Shown here in pieces: positions 6,006 to 6,346 of a stretch of DNA of 6,346 bases; the first letter of the stretch is position 1; each line of letters begins with the position of its first letter. The DNA is from CAVOBC01 sp963693635 (GTDB lineage Bacteria > Pseudomonadota > Gammaproteobacteria > Pseudomonadales > Azotimanducaceae), in contig CAVOBC010000285.1 in assembly GCA_963693635.1 (NCBI GenBank), positions 1-6,346 of the forward strand, in the 5' to 3' direction. A program made the position numbers and the translations under genes. The notes beneath the pieces were generated by a model that searched no databases, was not told where the DNA came from, and saw only the letters and a program-made list of their open reading frames with translations.

Positions 6006-6346
6006 ATGACCATGCTGCAGCTTGCGGATCGCTGGTATGAGCAACGTAAAATCAGTGACGATGTAACGTTGATCTGGGAACCACATGTACATCCGTTCCT
6101 TCGCTGCAACATCTAGCACGTGCGAGGCCGGGATGCAGACCTGCTCGTTGATACCGGGCTTGGTTGCGCGTCGCTCAAAGATGCGATCGCGGGCCTCATC
6201 GACAAACCGGTGATCGCGGTTGCGACACACATCCATTACGACCACGTTGGCTGTCTGCACGAGTTCGATCACCGTGTGATGCATGCCATCGAGGCTCCAC
6301 GCATGGCGAACTATGATGAGTTGGCTGACCAAGTCGGACTTTCCCG
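6006..6346 (+). pseudogene. MBL-fold metallo-hydrolase, 5' part, interrupted by in-frame TAG
   Basis: This is the N-terminal part of a metallo-beta-lactamase-fold hydrolase that runs off the window. Residues 1-36 (ADRWYEQRKISDDVTLIWE, then HVHPFLRCNI) end at TAG 6114-6116. The same frame continues without any further stop as HVRGRDADLLVDTGLG (38-53), with Asp49 in the expected strand, and then THIHYDHVG (74-82), the HxHxDH zinc-binding motif (H75, H77, D79, H80). In relatives I recall, Trp follows this Asn-Ile, so a single TGG-to-TAG change explains the break. ATG 6012 has GGGA 9 bases upstream and may be preferred over ATG 6006. A GTG at 6120 just after the stop could allow restart. It follows the MFS gene by 90 bases, which include the AT-rich run CTATTTTTAGA (5983-5993). 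Nonsense mutation, sequencing error and readthrough are all possible; substrate unknown. Confidence 0.75.

Noticed and set aside
5649..6332. Reverse-strand open frame of 227 codons opposite the MFS tail and the MBL gene
   Set aside because: The + strand carries clear MFS and MBL (HxHxDH) sequence over the same bases; the reverse translation is a shadow without a family.

Overview
This is a moderately GC-rich bacterial window in which every convincing gene lies on the + strand. It holds three apparently intact enzyme or transporter genes (SDR, LLM flavin oxidoreductase, MFS exporter). These are flanked by two interrupted genes (a DUF222/HNH endonuclease on the left, an MBL-fold hydrolase on the right) and separated by two long gene-poor gaps. 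The mix of 13E12-type DUF222-HNH protein, classical SDR, luciferase-like oxidoreductase, MFS_3-type exporter and MBL hydrolase is typical of environmental Proteobacteria (gamma or the former delta groups) or Actinobacteria. The DUF222 sequence reminds me more of the proteobacterial versions, but I cannot assign a taxon from this sequence alone. No tRNA, rRNA, CRISPR array or intact mobile element is visible.

Layout. Positions 1-157 hold a leader with three consecutive inverted repeats and a heptamer tandem repeat that closes all three forward frames. About 157-1583 encodes one DUF222-HNH protein of the 13E12 family, split into two overlapping frames (274-849 and 828/846-1583) next to 9-bp and 12-bp tandem repeats. 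1584-2055 has no gene. 2056-2919 is a complete SDR with an excellent ribosome binding site. 2920-3542 is a gap with a 9-bp inverted repeat and a short stretch that looks like the C-terminal tail of a lost TPR/cyclase-type protein. 3543-4442 is an LLM-class oxidoreductase, and 4500-5915 an MFS exporter 57 bp downstream. From 6006 to the window end is the start of an MBL-fold hydrolase interrupted by one in-frame amber codon.

How the genes may work together. SDR, LLM oxidoreductase, exporter and MBL hydrolase are all small-molecule genes in one orientation, so a loose catabolic or detoxification cluster is possible. Only the LLM-MFS pair is close enough to suggest co-transcription, and no substrate can be read from the sequence. 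The strongest theme is gene interruption: a repeat-associated lost start, a frameshift with a GTGA stop/start overlap, and a probable Trp-to-amber change. These could be real decay, reversible or recoded expression, or assembly errors. I see no evidence of a new multi-gene system.
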